Source: Macrocystis pyrifera
Taxonomy: Eukaryota; Sar; Phaeophyceae; Laminariales; Laminariaceae
Assembly (NCBI GenBank): GCA_031763025.1
Contig: JASSKH010000045.1
Coordinates: 1,469,501 to 1,533,500, forward strand
DNA length: 64,000 nt
Reading direction: 5' to 3'
Positions 10,443 through 20,200 of the stretch are shown piece after piece. A program made the position numbers and the translations under genes. Under the pieces are notes generated by a model. That model had not been told where the DNA came from. It saw only the letters and a program-made list of their open reading frames with translations, and searched no databases. Within the stretch, counting starts at the first letter, position 1; each line of letters starts with the position of its first letter.

Positions 10443-13400
10443 GTATAGACCTATCTATGCCGTACATTGTGCCGCATCGTAGATATAAATTGTACCTGGT
10501 AGCTGTAAGGCCCAGATGTATATCTACGATCGTATGCCACATGGTAGAACGGGGTGCTTCGTTTACTATTCATGGCTCATCCTAGAACAGGGCAAGAAAT
10601 GCACGGAGAGCGCGGCGCACAACTTTGGAGACACTTCGAACCGGCAAGGTGTCCAAGTAGCTACCGTAGATCGTGTCGACATCGTAGATGTCACGTGGTG
10701 GGACACGATGACGTGTCTGCTTCTGTATGTCACTTGTGGTAGAACAGGGAGATGTGTGTCTGGCGTATACTCCGGATTATTACATTGCTTCGTCATGTAT
10801 CACACCGTCGAGCAGGGTGGTGTATCTGGATACTTGGCGCTACTATCGGTAGACACGAGTCTGTGGGAGAAAACCACAGGTCGAGCACTATCATACCACA
10901 GTGTAGTGATAGCGTTGTTCCTGTTTTTTGCTGTGGCCGTTCTATTGATAGTCGAAACCCCGATTGCGGTGGATAAGGCCGCGCGAGAGCAGGTGCCTTG
11001 GTGGGCCCTGCCGGCGGCTAATTATATTCCTGCACTACTAAATGAGAGCAGGGTGCTAAGTGGCATCAGGTCCGGCTAAATTTTTATCTGCACCGCTATG
11101 TGGGATCAGGGTGCCACGTGGGAGGCAGGGCCGGTGACAGCGTTGACCTGTGAAATTAGCTGACGGGCTCGTGTCTACAAATGGTTCCTGTCTTCTGTAT
11201 ATCATCTACCGTACATTTTGAACGTGTCAGATAAGATACCACACGGGTGATATGATAACAGACCCTCCTCGGACGAATTTTTAGGCTGTTTTTTTTTCTA
11301 CAACGGGGAAGAAGCTGCGAACGCCGAGCGGTACTGCCTGCGGCGTCCACGGAAATATCTCCTCGACGGAAATATCTCGTCGAGGAGATATTTCCAAAGT
11401 CACCATGTTGGTTGTGTGTGCCCCCCCCTTGCGTTGGAGAAACTCGGCTTGGAAGATTCATCCCAGGGTGTGTGCTATATTATCACCCATGTGATATCAT
11501 GCCCAAGGGTTTCGTAGGGGTGCAGTTTTCTAAGCTTTGCTGGGAATTGGGATTTGGAGACGCTACACCAATACGTACGTGCCCCCTCTCAATTATTGCC
11601 ATTCATTTCAGCCAATTTATGAAAAACTCCATTAATCCCTTTTTCGCCGATGTTGTTGTTGTTGTTGTTGTTTTTGTGCAGCCCGAAGGTGCTCGACAGG
11701 GTCGTGGTGGACTGCTATGGAGCGGAGACGCCGCTGAACCAGGTCGCTTCCGTTAAGACCACAAGGTAAGAGGGGGTGGGGGGGGGAGACATAGGTAGCT
11801 CTCAACTTTATGTACCGAACATTTTGAAGTGAGTCCAACGACCGTATGCTGTTGGTAAAATGGTACGCACGCATGAAATGTGGAGTGGACCGTATCCGTA
11901 TATGGTTTACATTGCACCAGTATTCGTACGTACCAACCAGGGATGTACGAAAAGAAACATTAACGCGAGGCCCATACGCTCTTCGTCATGATGCTCTAAT
12001 TCGAAGGATACAGCAAGGTTGGGCGACACCCAAACACTGTTTTTTTTTCGAGAAACAATATGAAAGTGTGCAACCCAATGGCCTAGGTTAACAACGAATA
12101 GCACGTAAAACCAAAATGGCGCTCGCACGATACAATGATTGGGTAGGGTTTTCTCAGAAAACAATACGGCAAGAATCCCTCTATGGCAGCACGCGTCGTC
12201 GGCGGACGTGACGTGTATTCGCTGAACAGTTAGTCAGTCCTTTCCATATGCGTTGGTGCGTTTTTCTGTTCGATTTTGCGTTCGTTCACCACCGTCCCCT
12301 TTACTATTGTTCCTATAGAAATACTACGTAATCAACATATCTAATAAAGAAAATCGTGCCGCGCCATGCCATGCCATGCCGTGCGATGTGTGTTGTTTTT
12401 TTTGGTGGACAAAAGAATGAACATCAGCTGCCGACGTGTAAAGGTCAACTGCAGTAACTGAAGGGTTTTCGGCCGATCGCTCGCGATATAAACAATACTA
12501 CAACTGTGCTATTAATAGTGCTCTGGTGGGTGGTGGGGGATATCTTTCTAAAGACAAATAACTAGCTATACGTTATTTGCCATCAGAAATTTAGCGTTTG
12601 TTCCAATCATATACAGCATCTGCATATCTGAAGGGGTCCGGAATCCAACGACTCGTGTGCGCCCATCGTTTCGTTTTGTCCAGCGCTACCCAGCTCCTGG
12701 TGGAATCGTACGACCCGACCATCCTCGCCGATATCGCGAGCGCCATCCAGGAGGCGGACATTGGCCTCACCCCGAACAACGATGGCAGGCAAGACTGGTC
12801 ACTGACGGAAGGACGGACAGTAGATAGGACAGGGTAGCTCTGGCCGTATAAGAACTTACTCGCGTTGGTGGATACGTGCAGCTGTCGTCAACTCGTTTGC
12901 GTTAGTTGATCTCGGTTTGTTGATCAGTCGGTGGGGCTGTTGGTCGGTAGATCGGGGCCTTCAGCCGTTTCAATTGGGCCCCCTATTTAGGGTATTTGCG
13001 ATAATCCAGTTTGGTTGGGATGATAATCCAATTTGGTTGGGCTACAACAATGTTGGAAACCGAAAAAAATGGCCTGATTGGATATACAGGCGATAATCCG
13101 AAGGCGCTGGCAAAAAACCAACCCGCGCACCCAGCGAAAAAGACAACTACGTGCCGTTTTAGATACTTATGTATGATTTACATGACTACCGCCCCCCACC
13201 CCGTCCACTGACCAGCGGTTCTTAGTAGGATGCATCTTACCCTTGATGCGACTCGCCCCGCACCTCACGGCGCTCCGCGCGTGGTGCAATCGATGCCTGC
13301 GTGGTCGGCGCAAACCCGACGTGCTCCGTCATGGCATTGTAGGGATGCGAGGGTCTATGGTCGTACGACTACGGCCAGGCACGACTAGAGTGCAATACAC

Positions 13401-16400
13401 CCCCTCTCCGTTTTTCTCCCTCCCGACGTTTTGGGTTTGGCTGCAGCGGTATCCGGTTGAACACGTTACGTAAACTGTTGGTGTTGTTGTTCCCGCATTG
13501 ACTGGTCGCCACAATGTAGTCCGTGGTCACAGGACAGGCTCCAATAACTCTGGAGTGGAATATTACCTCGGGCCGATGCCTCGGGAGAAAAACGGAAATA
13601 AAAACGGAAAACTTACCGGTACATGACTACCCCTGCCTCCCTCCGTTTCGCTCGCTTCTATGGTTTTTTTTTTCGTTTTATTTCTACAGCGTAATCCGGT
13701 TGAACATGCCTCCCGTGACCGAGGACCGCAGAAAGGAGCTCGCTAAGGAGGCCAAGGGTTTGGGCGAGGAGGGGAAGGTAACCTCATTTTGTTTTCGTGA
13801 TACCGAAGAAGTCGATTTTTCCGAAATTGATTCCCCAAGGGTATGTACCGGTCCCCGGGGTACGTTTGAGTGGTGTACGGGACCTGAAGAGTCATCCCAC
13901 GGTAGGAGTTGCACTTTTTTTCCTTCTGAGGCAGTATTTTCTGACCGGTTGAGCTCCTCAAGTGATCAACTACCGGCTATATAAATATACATATGATGAT
14001 GCTCAGCCTTATCCGATCCGTTTTCGGTCGGCGGATCTCTCCCACCTCTAACCGTCTTTCCGCGCGGTGTCTTCGCCGGGGCGTTCCCCCTCCTCGCCTG
14101 AACCTCACGGCGTCGGAGGATCCCCCCGCCCAGCGCCGTAGCGCCCGCGCGAGCCTTGACGTTGATATCTACGAAGGAATCTCCGAAAATCCCTGCCCTG
14201 TCAGTGTTTTGGCCCATGGTCTCTCGACAGGGTGTATGCATTAGCGTGGTTCTTTCCGGTACGTCCTCTCCGACCTCCGACCCATGGGGAGGGTCACTTA
14301 CCCGGCCGGCATTGCCATTGTGGAGGCCTGCGCGGGTGGCTGTATATGGAGCATCGATGAAACGCCCCGATAGCACATGCCACCCGGGCTTAATTGAGAA
14401 CTGCCATCCATAAAAAAATATGCCGGGATATATGAGAGAGGTATATCGCATGTCAGCTACAGCCAACAGCGCTTATGACGACCAGCAGCACTTATGGTGT
14501 GTATGCTATCGTACAATCGCAGCTGTAGTGGATCTGTATTACATGGCTGCGGAGATGTACAGCTACAGCAGTGCTGCTACAGCAGCTGCTGTGACGGCAC
14601 CTTTCTACGGAGCTGCGCTGTCGGTCATTGCGTGGTTGCACCCTGATAGTGAATCTTTCAGGGGGTTTTGGCCGTGGTACCTAAAGTCGACCACCCGACC
14701 CTAACCCTAACCCTAACCCGAACGCTATGGAGTGACCAGTGCTTGGATGCTGTGGCTTGTGAGTTCTCTAGGTTGATTCGGCCGGCTTGGATGCTGTGCT
14801 CGGAAAGTCTCTAGGTTGGTTGGGCCGCTTACAAAACACCCCTTAGCCAATCGGAGTGCGTAAATAGTCTACCTTGGGAAGATCCACTATCTGGGGGCAA
14901 CCACTACTGGCGTATGCCTGAGTTTGGAGTTAGTTGCACCGCCTTTGCGCCGCTTTTCGGTTAATCGGCAAGTAATCGTCAGCATTATGCCGCCTTTTCC
15001 AACGTTCATGGAGTTTGGAGCACACGCTCTCAATCTCTTGGCATGGAATCTCAGCCTCCTCCTCCTCTACGTTATACGCCCATCACGCAAGTCTGCGACC
15101 GGTGGCCGCCCAGGCCGCCGGCGTAGCCCCTTGTAGTATGATATTTTTACCATTAATACGAAGTAGTGTGTTTGTTTCGAGTCTAGCGCGCAAAAATGGT
15201 GGTCAGGTCGCGCGAACAATGTTTCGGGTGAGATATTGAGATCCTCGTGAGGAGCTCAGAAAATTGTAAGGCACCACCCCTAAGGGGGCATTGCTCCTTC
15301 TACCGAAGTGTCGGGTACCGGTATCGAGTTCGTACTGAACCTTGACGGAGTCTTCGGTAGGGTTTATTGAGGCCGTACCGGACCACACCGATGTTTTCGA
15401 ACCTTCGATATAATGACGTCGAGCGCGTTTTGCCCCCTCCATCCTCTGACATCCGCTTGTTCTTCACGGTGATAGTGATCGAAATGGTTTCGACGTGTAT
15501 TCCGAGTATTGAAATCGTAGTACGTACATGGTTGATTTTGATTGTTATCGGGATCATATCGTATTGTATACATCGAAGTATCACACCAAGCTTACAAAGA
15601 TGATTTTTGAGGATTTTTTCGATCTGGCAGTATAGATGTATAAATCGTACCAGCTATATATTTGTACGTATGTTTGTCAATTTTTCGTACTTTTTCCAAC
15701 TTTTTTCTTCGTACGAGCACTTTTCGGCAAAACGCTAAGTAGTCGAACACGGGAAGCCCGGCCGGACACATTGGTCGAGGTCTCGGCGCGATCCGTGCAC
15801 TCTGGAGCGCATGGCGGGCGCTCAAAGTGTTTTTTCCGGCGGGAGTGGATAAGACGATTTCCCTGGTTTCAGCACGAGAGGCCTTTTTTATACGTGCGTA
15901 CCGGTAATATGCTGTCTGTTTTCTTCCCCGGGCTCTCATGAGCTGTGAGCACACAGTCCGGACATATACCAGGTACGCAACAGACAACATGCACAGATCC
16001 CATCGTTACAACGCTGCCGCCCACATGTCGTGCGTGTGCGACACACCCATATGCGCAGTATTGCTGTGGCTGGTTATGTTTATCGGAGCCTGCCGTCCGT
16101 ATTCCACCGTCTGCCTTACCAAGTACCAGTTTTTTTTTTCGTACGTACATACCCAGGTTGACGTGCCTGTATCGTCATCACCTCTCCCTGTTGTTTCTTC
16201 TGCGTATTGCTGTGTGTGATCCAACATTGCCACCGCTCCAGCTGTGCTTAGCACAGTACGCCAACAGCAGCAGGCAGCGTACTATGCGCATGCGGCAGAT
16301 CCGCGCTGTACTCTCAGTACTACAGTAGTGTTTCTTGTTGTCATCGGCATTGGTCTATGCACGTACCTGCTGTAGAGTGTGTGACCGCCATTTTTTGCTC

Positions 16401-19400
16401 CGTACCGATCATCCCCGGATCGTGTACGTTCGTTGAGTCCACAGAACAACAGATCGTTCGTACAAGCACCGAGTGCAGCAGCATTCGTACTAAACATACT
16501 TGCAGTGTCTGACTGCTGTGGGTCCTACACTGCTGACCGATAGATCCTAGAGCCAGTACATGTGCCTTTGTCGCAGTACGCGTATCTTCTGCTGTCGTAT
16601 CATATCGCATGACAATTTAGAGCAGAGCAGTACTGCTTGCTATACTTGCAGTTGAACCTGTACGAGATCCTGCAATTGTTTTAGATTGCGTAGAAAACAC
16701 AACGTGCCAGTTGTATGAGTACTGCTGTAGCGTAGACGGCAAAACTGCGCTTGATAATATTTTCGTTGCCGAGGTTCGACTCGCACGATCCTCGTTTTTT
16801 TTATTTTCAACTTTTGGATCATTATTATTATGCTGGCCATCCGACAATGTACAGCATGAGCTTCAACGTTGATCACTCAAATCTCGTTTTGTACCAGTGC
16901 ATCCACCTTGCTTTTCTGACCTTATGGATACGTATGCTACAACACAAATTGTGTGTTATTACTCAAGACCACGGAGTTTGAGCGCGCTTACGTGTGGCGT
17001 GCGGTCATACCTCAATCTTTTACGGTTGCTCCAAACACTTTGGAGTAAAGCATGGTATGTTCGAGAAGATACTGTAGGTACTTCGTGCACTCGCAGTATT
17101 TCGAGTTTGTTCTGCAGCAGATACTGCGAGTACTTGCAGTATTTCGAGGTTTTGCACTACTGCGGATACTACTCTGCGGATAATTTCGGGCTCGCAATAA
17201 TTTGGGAATTCTCTACTGCGGCTGTGGATACTCCCTGTTGTGCTTCAATTATCTCGGGGTTCTGTGCTGCGGGCACTGCAAGCACCATCAGTATCTCGTC
17301 CGTTGGTAGTGTTCGTGCTGTGAGTACTCGCAGTACCAAAATGCTCTCAATATGCCCAGTATACGTAGAGTATGTTGTATACTTCGAGCGTCTGTGCACC
17401 GTGTCGGCAATTCTCAGGCCCATTGTTCGGCACGAAACACTCACAGATGGTCCCACGAATGGAAGTTGGAGCAAATTGCTCTCGCTGGGGACAACTCAAG
17501 TACTTAGAGCACTGACAGTATTTCGGGAATATGTACTGCGAGGAGTACGTACCGCGACTACTCTCAGTATCTCGAGGTTCAGTACTGCGGATATTGCCTG
17601 TACTCCCAAGTATTTCGTGTTTCGATACTGCGGGTACATATCTGTCTGTGCTCTCGGGGTTCCGTACTGCTTGCTCATGCTCTCAGTACTCTCAGTTGCT
17701 GGGCCTTCTCAGAACTCGCAATATGTGGGCCTTCTCAGTTCTCGCAATATTTTGGCCGCCAGTACTCCAATACTCTCAGTACTCGGATTACCAATTGTTG
17801 TAGAGCATCTACTGTATCTGTGAACCTTTGTTTCACGCTGAGCGCCAAGAAACATTTAGTTTGCGGGAATACATTTTGTATTTGCTGGATTTTACTCAGC
17901 CGGTCACAGAGTAATATGTCGCAACCTCGACCTCACGTAACTTGTTGTACTTACGGATACGCCGCAAGCATAGAATTGATCGCCGCGAGTCATCTGTTCA
18001 GGATCAATATCCACTTATCGGTACCCTCTTTTACATTATTGTAATAGTAATGATCCCACACTGTTTCCACAACCAGCAGTATAGTCTGTCCTAAAAAGAA
18101 TGTGTGTGTTCTTCACCTTAATGATGGGTGGATGCAGCTACTTCTAAACAGGTATGCAGGTATTTCATACGAGTATTTAATCGTTTCGTTCTTGCGCCAC
18201 TCCCCTATTAAAAGGCACCCTCCGGAGGAGAACCTTGTATTGTGTATACCTGGTGCCAGGTATATATATTTTCAGAGGGTACTCATGTTATTAGTTGCGG
18301 CAGCAGCACGAGTACGTGCGTATGCGTAGTGCTTATATGTTGCGTTCTTGCTGCTGAACGCGTGTGTGATAACCGCTGCCGTCTTTCTAACCGTTGAATC
18401 GTTTCGTGGTGGATGGTGGGCACGCACGCACGTACATACGTACGGTGTCACTCCGTAAAATTCAGGTTGCGATTCGCAACATCAGGAGAGAGGCGGTGGA
18501 TTCGGTAAAGAAGGCCGAAAAGGCGAAGAAGTTGGGGAAGGATCAGGTGAGGAGGCGTTTCTGACGAAAGGGAAGGAGCCCCCCAAAAGGTGTACATTTT
18601 CTGTCGTTGTGTCGGCTACGCGTGGTCGCCGGACTAGTGTAGTGAATGCTGGTGTTTTGTGTATTGTTTCCCGGCGATAGACCAACAGTACGTGTTGCCT
18701 ACGGCTGTGGTTGTTGTTGGTGTTGATGATGGTGGTGGTAGTGTTGTTGATGAAGGTCTGCAGGGGATTTGCGTAGTAGTATAGATCCAACCCGGGGGAC
18801 ATACGCTAGATCATGCAGATCTGAACGGGTCGCACCCGGCACCATGAGCTACAGTAGTACAGTAGATCATACATACACGATCGGGAATATATACAGTAGT
18901 TCATCTATCTGTCTTGAGAGATCTAGATCATAAACTGGTGGGAACTGAAAGTGGGAATGATCTATCTGATCTGTCCGAGGTGTATGTGTTATTGGTGGTG
19001 GTGGCGGTGTTGTTGGTGTTGATGGCGGTGTTCGTCGTGGTGCTGTTGCTGACGGTGGAATCTATGGTGGCGGTGGAAGTGTTGTGGGTGCTGGTAAAGG
19101 GTTTGGTTGCTAGTGTTGTCGATGCTGGTGTTGTTTTTTCTTGGAGGTGTCATCTGGTTGCGGTTGTCGTTGCTGCTCCTGCTGTTGTTTGTTATCACGC
19201 TAACCCATCGTCGTAACCTAGGCCGTGGTCACAAGGCCAGGCTCGAACGTTCTACAAAGGAGCGAGAAAGGAAAACAAACATCATGGGGTGAAGTTAGGG
19301 GTGGGGGGAAGTAGAAGAACTGGTCTCGTGGAACGAAACGTTGATCACGATTGCCGCTGGCATCTCCGTTCCCGAGAAGGACGCACGAACACAACTGAGC

Positions 19401-19891
19401 CGGGCAAAAAACTAATAATAGGTGTTGTTCTGTTCTGAAGATATGGTGTACTTGGGTATGAAACCGCTACCTACAGCAGTAGTGCAGGCAGCTGCAGCTG
19501 GACGTCTGCGCTGCAGGGAGAGATTTGTTCACCCTGTTTACTTTACCCATACTTCTACCCAGCGCTAGCTACATGCTCCGATGCTTGTTGCAGTGCCAAC
19601 ATCCTTCCCCTTCCCCCCCTTCCCCCTTGCCCTCCTCGTCCCCCTCCCTCTTTCCCTCCCACGGTGGAAACCCTTCCCCTTCTCCCCTTTCCTCCCTTCC
19701 CCTTTCCCGTCCCGTCCCCTTGCCCTCCCCCTTCCGCCCACCCCTTCCCCTCACGCCGAAACGCCATGTTGTAACCGCGAAAACTTCAGTCGAAGGACGC
19801 GCAAGACGCCATCCAAAAACTGACCGACAAGTTCGCGAAAATGATCGACGAAAAAGTGTCGGCGAAGGAGAAGGACATTCTTAAAGTTTAA
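10330..19891 (+). CDS. Ribosome recycling factor, plastid/bacterial type (spliced, 5' end missing)
   Basis: RRF works with elongation factor G to split the post-termination ribosome and free it from mRNA. The six exons (10330-10442, 11682-11765, 12684-12788, 13690-13777, 18466-18546, 19790-19891) join in phase to 190 codons plus TAA, against ~185 residues for bacterial RRF. Visible family hallmarks in order are LRTGRA near residue 33, VDCYGAETPLNQVAS (~50-64), the ADIGLTPNNDG segment (~95-105), IRLNMPPVTEDRRKEL (~107-122), VAIRNIRRE (~136-144), and a Lys-rich C-terminal helix ending KDILKV. Phases match at every junction. Similarity to plant chloroplast RRF as I recall it suggests a nuclear gene for a plastid protein, so a transit-peptide exon should lie upstream. 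A mitochondrial destination is not excluded. Introns are 1239, 918, 901, 4688 and 1243 bp. Confidence 0.93.
10555..10660 (+). pseudogene. Decayed duplicate of RRF exon 2 inside the next intron
   Basis: From about 10600, 'gcacggagagcgcggcgcac' and 'gacacttcgaaccggcaagg' align to exon positions ~10393-10438 ('ccacggacagcgtggccgac', 'gacccttcgaaccggcaggg') with few mismatches and one extra base. Upstream, 'catcctagaacagggcaagaaat' resembles the exon start 'cattctggagcaggcgggtgaagaat', but about 45 bp of exon middle is missing. The copy is frameshifted and cannot encode the domain. Confidence 0.7.
10661..11681. other. RRF intron: remainder
   Basis: Further diverged echoes of the exon-2 neighbourhood ('catcgtagat', 'ggtagaacaggg', 'gtcgagcaggg') occur at 10680-10830. 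A strong hairpin lies at 11351-11395 and a (GTT)n run at 11652-11673. No independent gene is supported. Confidence 0.5.
11351..11395. repeat. Perfect 17-bp stem hairpin in RRF intron
   Basis: 'ggaaatatctcctcgac' is followed 11 bases later by its exact reverse complement 'gtcgaggagatatttcc'. The 11-base loop repeats 'ggaaatatctc', so the arm is also partly tandem. The intronic position suggests a small palindromic insertion or a structured pre-mRNA element. Confidence 0.85.
11682..11765 (+). CDS. RRF exon
   Basis: Acceptor TTTTTGTGCAG at 11671-11681, donor AG|GTAAGA at 11766. The first base completes the split Ser codon. It encodes PKVLDRVVVDCYGAETPLNQ and on to VKTT, the conserved segment after the RTGRA motif. 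It ends with two bases of the next Ser codon. Confidence 0.92.
11766..12683. other. RRF intron
   Basis: No gene or recognised repeat apart from a short (CCATG)n-like run near 12363-12385. Confidence 0.5.
12684..12788 (+). CDS. RRF exon with a GC donor
   Basis: Acceptor TTTTGTCCAG at 12674-12683. It encodes ATQLLVESYDPTILADIASA through the DIGLTPNNDG motif. The phase of the next exon requires the exon to end at 12788, leaving AG|GCAAGA as donor. No GT donor gives the conserved NDGS-VIR junction. AG|GCAAG is the usual context of the minor GC-AG intron class. Confidence 0.9.
13215..13410 (+). repeat. R1 poly-C-tailed repeat, intronic copy
   Basis: It starts 'gcggttcttagtaggatgc' and continues through 'ctcacggcgctccgcgcgtgg', 'acccgacgtgctccgtc' and 'gggtctatggtcgtacgact' to a C-rich end, matching R1 copies at 28848, 29340, 29549, 33047 and 33961. 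It is in gene-sense orientation and non-coding. Confidence 0.8.
13441..13466 (+). pseudogene. Duplicate of RRF exon-5 acceptor boundary
   Basis: 'ctgcagcggtatccggttga' followed by 'acacg' closely matches the true boundary 'ctacagcgtaatccggttga' + 'acatg' at 13684-13708. The preceding C/T-rich tract is also similar. Splicing here instead would break the frame, so it is a decoy or relic. Confidence 0.55.
13690..13777 (+). CDS. RRF exon
   Basis: Acceptor TTTATTTCTACAG ending 13689, donor AAG|GTAACC. It encodes VIRLNMPPVTEDRRKEL through KGLGEEGK, the best conserved RRF block, and ends in phase 0. Confidence 0.93.
14696..14718 (-). repeat. Interstitial telomere-type repeat
   Basis: Three exact CCCTAA units and a fourth CCCGAA-like unit lie in tandem, the complement of TTAGGG. 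The array is too short to be a chromosome end. It may mark repair by telomerase or an old fusion, or may be chance. Confidence 0.7.
14742..14830 (+). repeat. Direct repeat pair, ~45 bp
   Basis: 'gcttggatgctgtg' followed by 'tctctaggttg' and 'ggccg' occurs twice, at about 14743 and about 14788. Confidence 0.6.
16990..17820 (+). repeat. Degenerate minisatellite (CTGCGG-TACTC-CAGTATTTCG units)
   Basis: Words such as 'actcgcagtatttcg', 'gtactgcgg', 'actctcagtatctcg' and 'gggttc' recur at irregular 33-48 bp spacing across 800 bp. The repeat keeps a 308-codon frame open (16897-17823). The product is Tyr/Ser/Cys/Val-rich with no domain, and the frame lies within an RRF intron, so I read it as repeat-driven. 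Confidence 0.6.
18466..18546 (+). CDS. RRF exon
   Basis: Acceptor GTAAAATTCAG ending 18465, donor CAG|GTGAGG. It has 27 codons, phase 0 at both ends. It encodes VAIRNIRREAVDSVKKAEKA and on to KLGKDQ, the start of the last long RRF helix. Confidence 0.93.
18547..19789. other. RRF intron
   Basis: GTT/GGT-rich sequence at 18690-18760 and 18980-19190, and a nearly pure C/T tract at 19598-19745 just before the final acceptor. No gene is supported. Confidence 0.5.
19598..19745 (+). repeat. Polypyrimidine tract, ~150 bp
   Basis: Almost only C and T with a few interruptions near 19660. It ends about 45 bp before the last RRF acceptor. Such tracts can form triplex DNA; here it could also act as an exaggerated pyrimidine tract. 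Confidence 0.8.
19790..19891 (+). CDS. RRF terminal exon
   Basis: Acceptor GAAAACTTCAG ending 19789. It has 33 codons plus TAA at 19889-19891. It encodes SKDAQDAIQKLTDKF through EKEKDILKV-type Lys-rich helix residues, the expected RRF C-terminus, at the expected length. Confidence 0.92.
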   Translation, partial: SKDAQDAIQKLTDKFAKMIDEKVSAKEKDILKV

Positions 19892-19984
19892 CGCGGATCA
19901 CCATCACGACCTTAACATGTGCTTGTCACGCTAGATAGGAATATTTTACGTCGTAGAAATTCGGCAAGTGGCATATGCCTCTGC

Positions 19985-20200
19985 AGTATGATTCCTCTAT
20001 ACAGTGCGGTTCGTCTACAGTGCGGGTTACACTACAGCAGTGTGGTGCCACCACAGTACGATTCCGCTGCAGTGCAGTGCCACAACAGTGCGGTGCCACA
20101 ACAGTGCGGTGCCACTACAATGCGGTGCCACATAAGTGTGGTGCCACTTCAGTGCTGTTCCACTGCAGTGCGGTGCCACTACAGTGCGGCAGAGGGGATA
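19985..20200 (+). repeat. 15-bp minisatellite, ~13 units
   Basis: Repeats of the type 'cagtgcggtgccaca' run in tandem about 100 bp past the RRF stop codon, with substitutions and few indels. The 15-bp period keeps a 139-codon frame open (19975-20394) with five-residue Cys/Ala/Val repeats. I regard the frame as a by-product. Confidence 0.8.

Larger units (their letters stand above)
12789..13689. other. RRF intron (GC-AG)
   Basis: Contains an R1 repeat (13215-13410) and, immediately after it, a second copy of the downstream acceptor and exon start (13441-13466). Confidence 0.6.
13778..18465. other. RRF large intron, 4.7 kb
   Basis: Contains an interstitial telomere-type run (14696-14718), a direct repeat pair (14742-14830) and a degenerate repeat field at 16990-17820. 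Open frames inside (for example 13966-14466 minus and 16897-17823 plus) show no domain and are not called. Confidence 0.55.

Noticed and set aside
10516..11079. 187-codon open frame, plus strand
   Set aside because: Lies wholly in an RRF intron and runs through the decayed exon-2 copy in the wrong frame; no domain.
13966..14466. 166-codon minus-strand frame in the large RRF intron
   Set aside because: No domain; overlaps several competing frames on the plus strand; GC-rich composition explains the openness.
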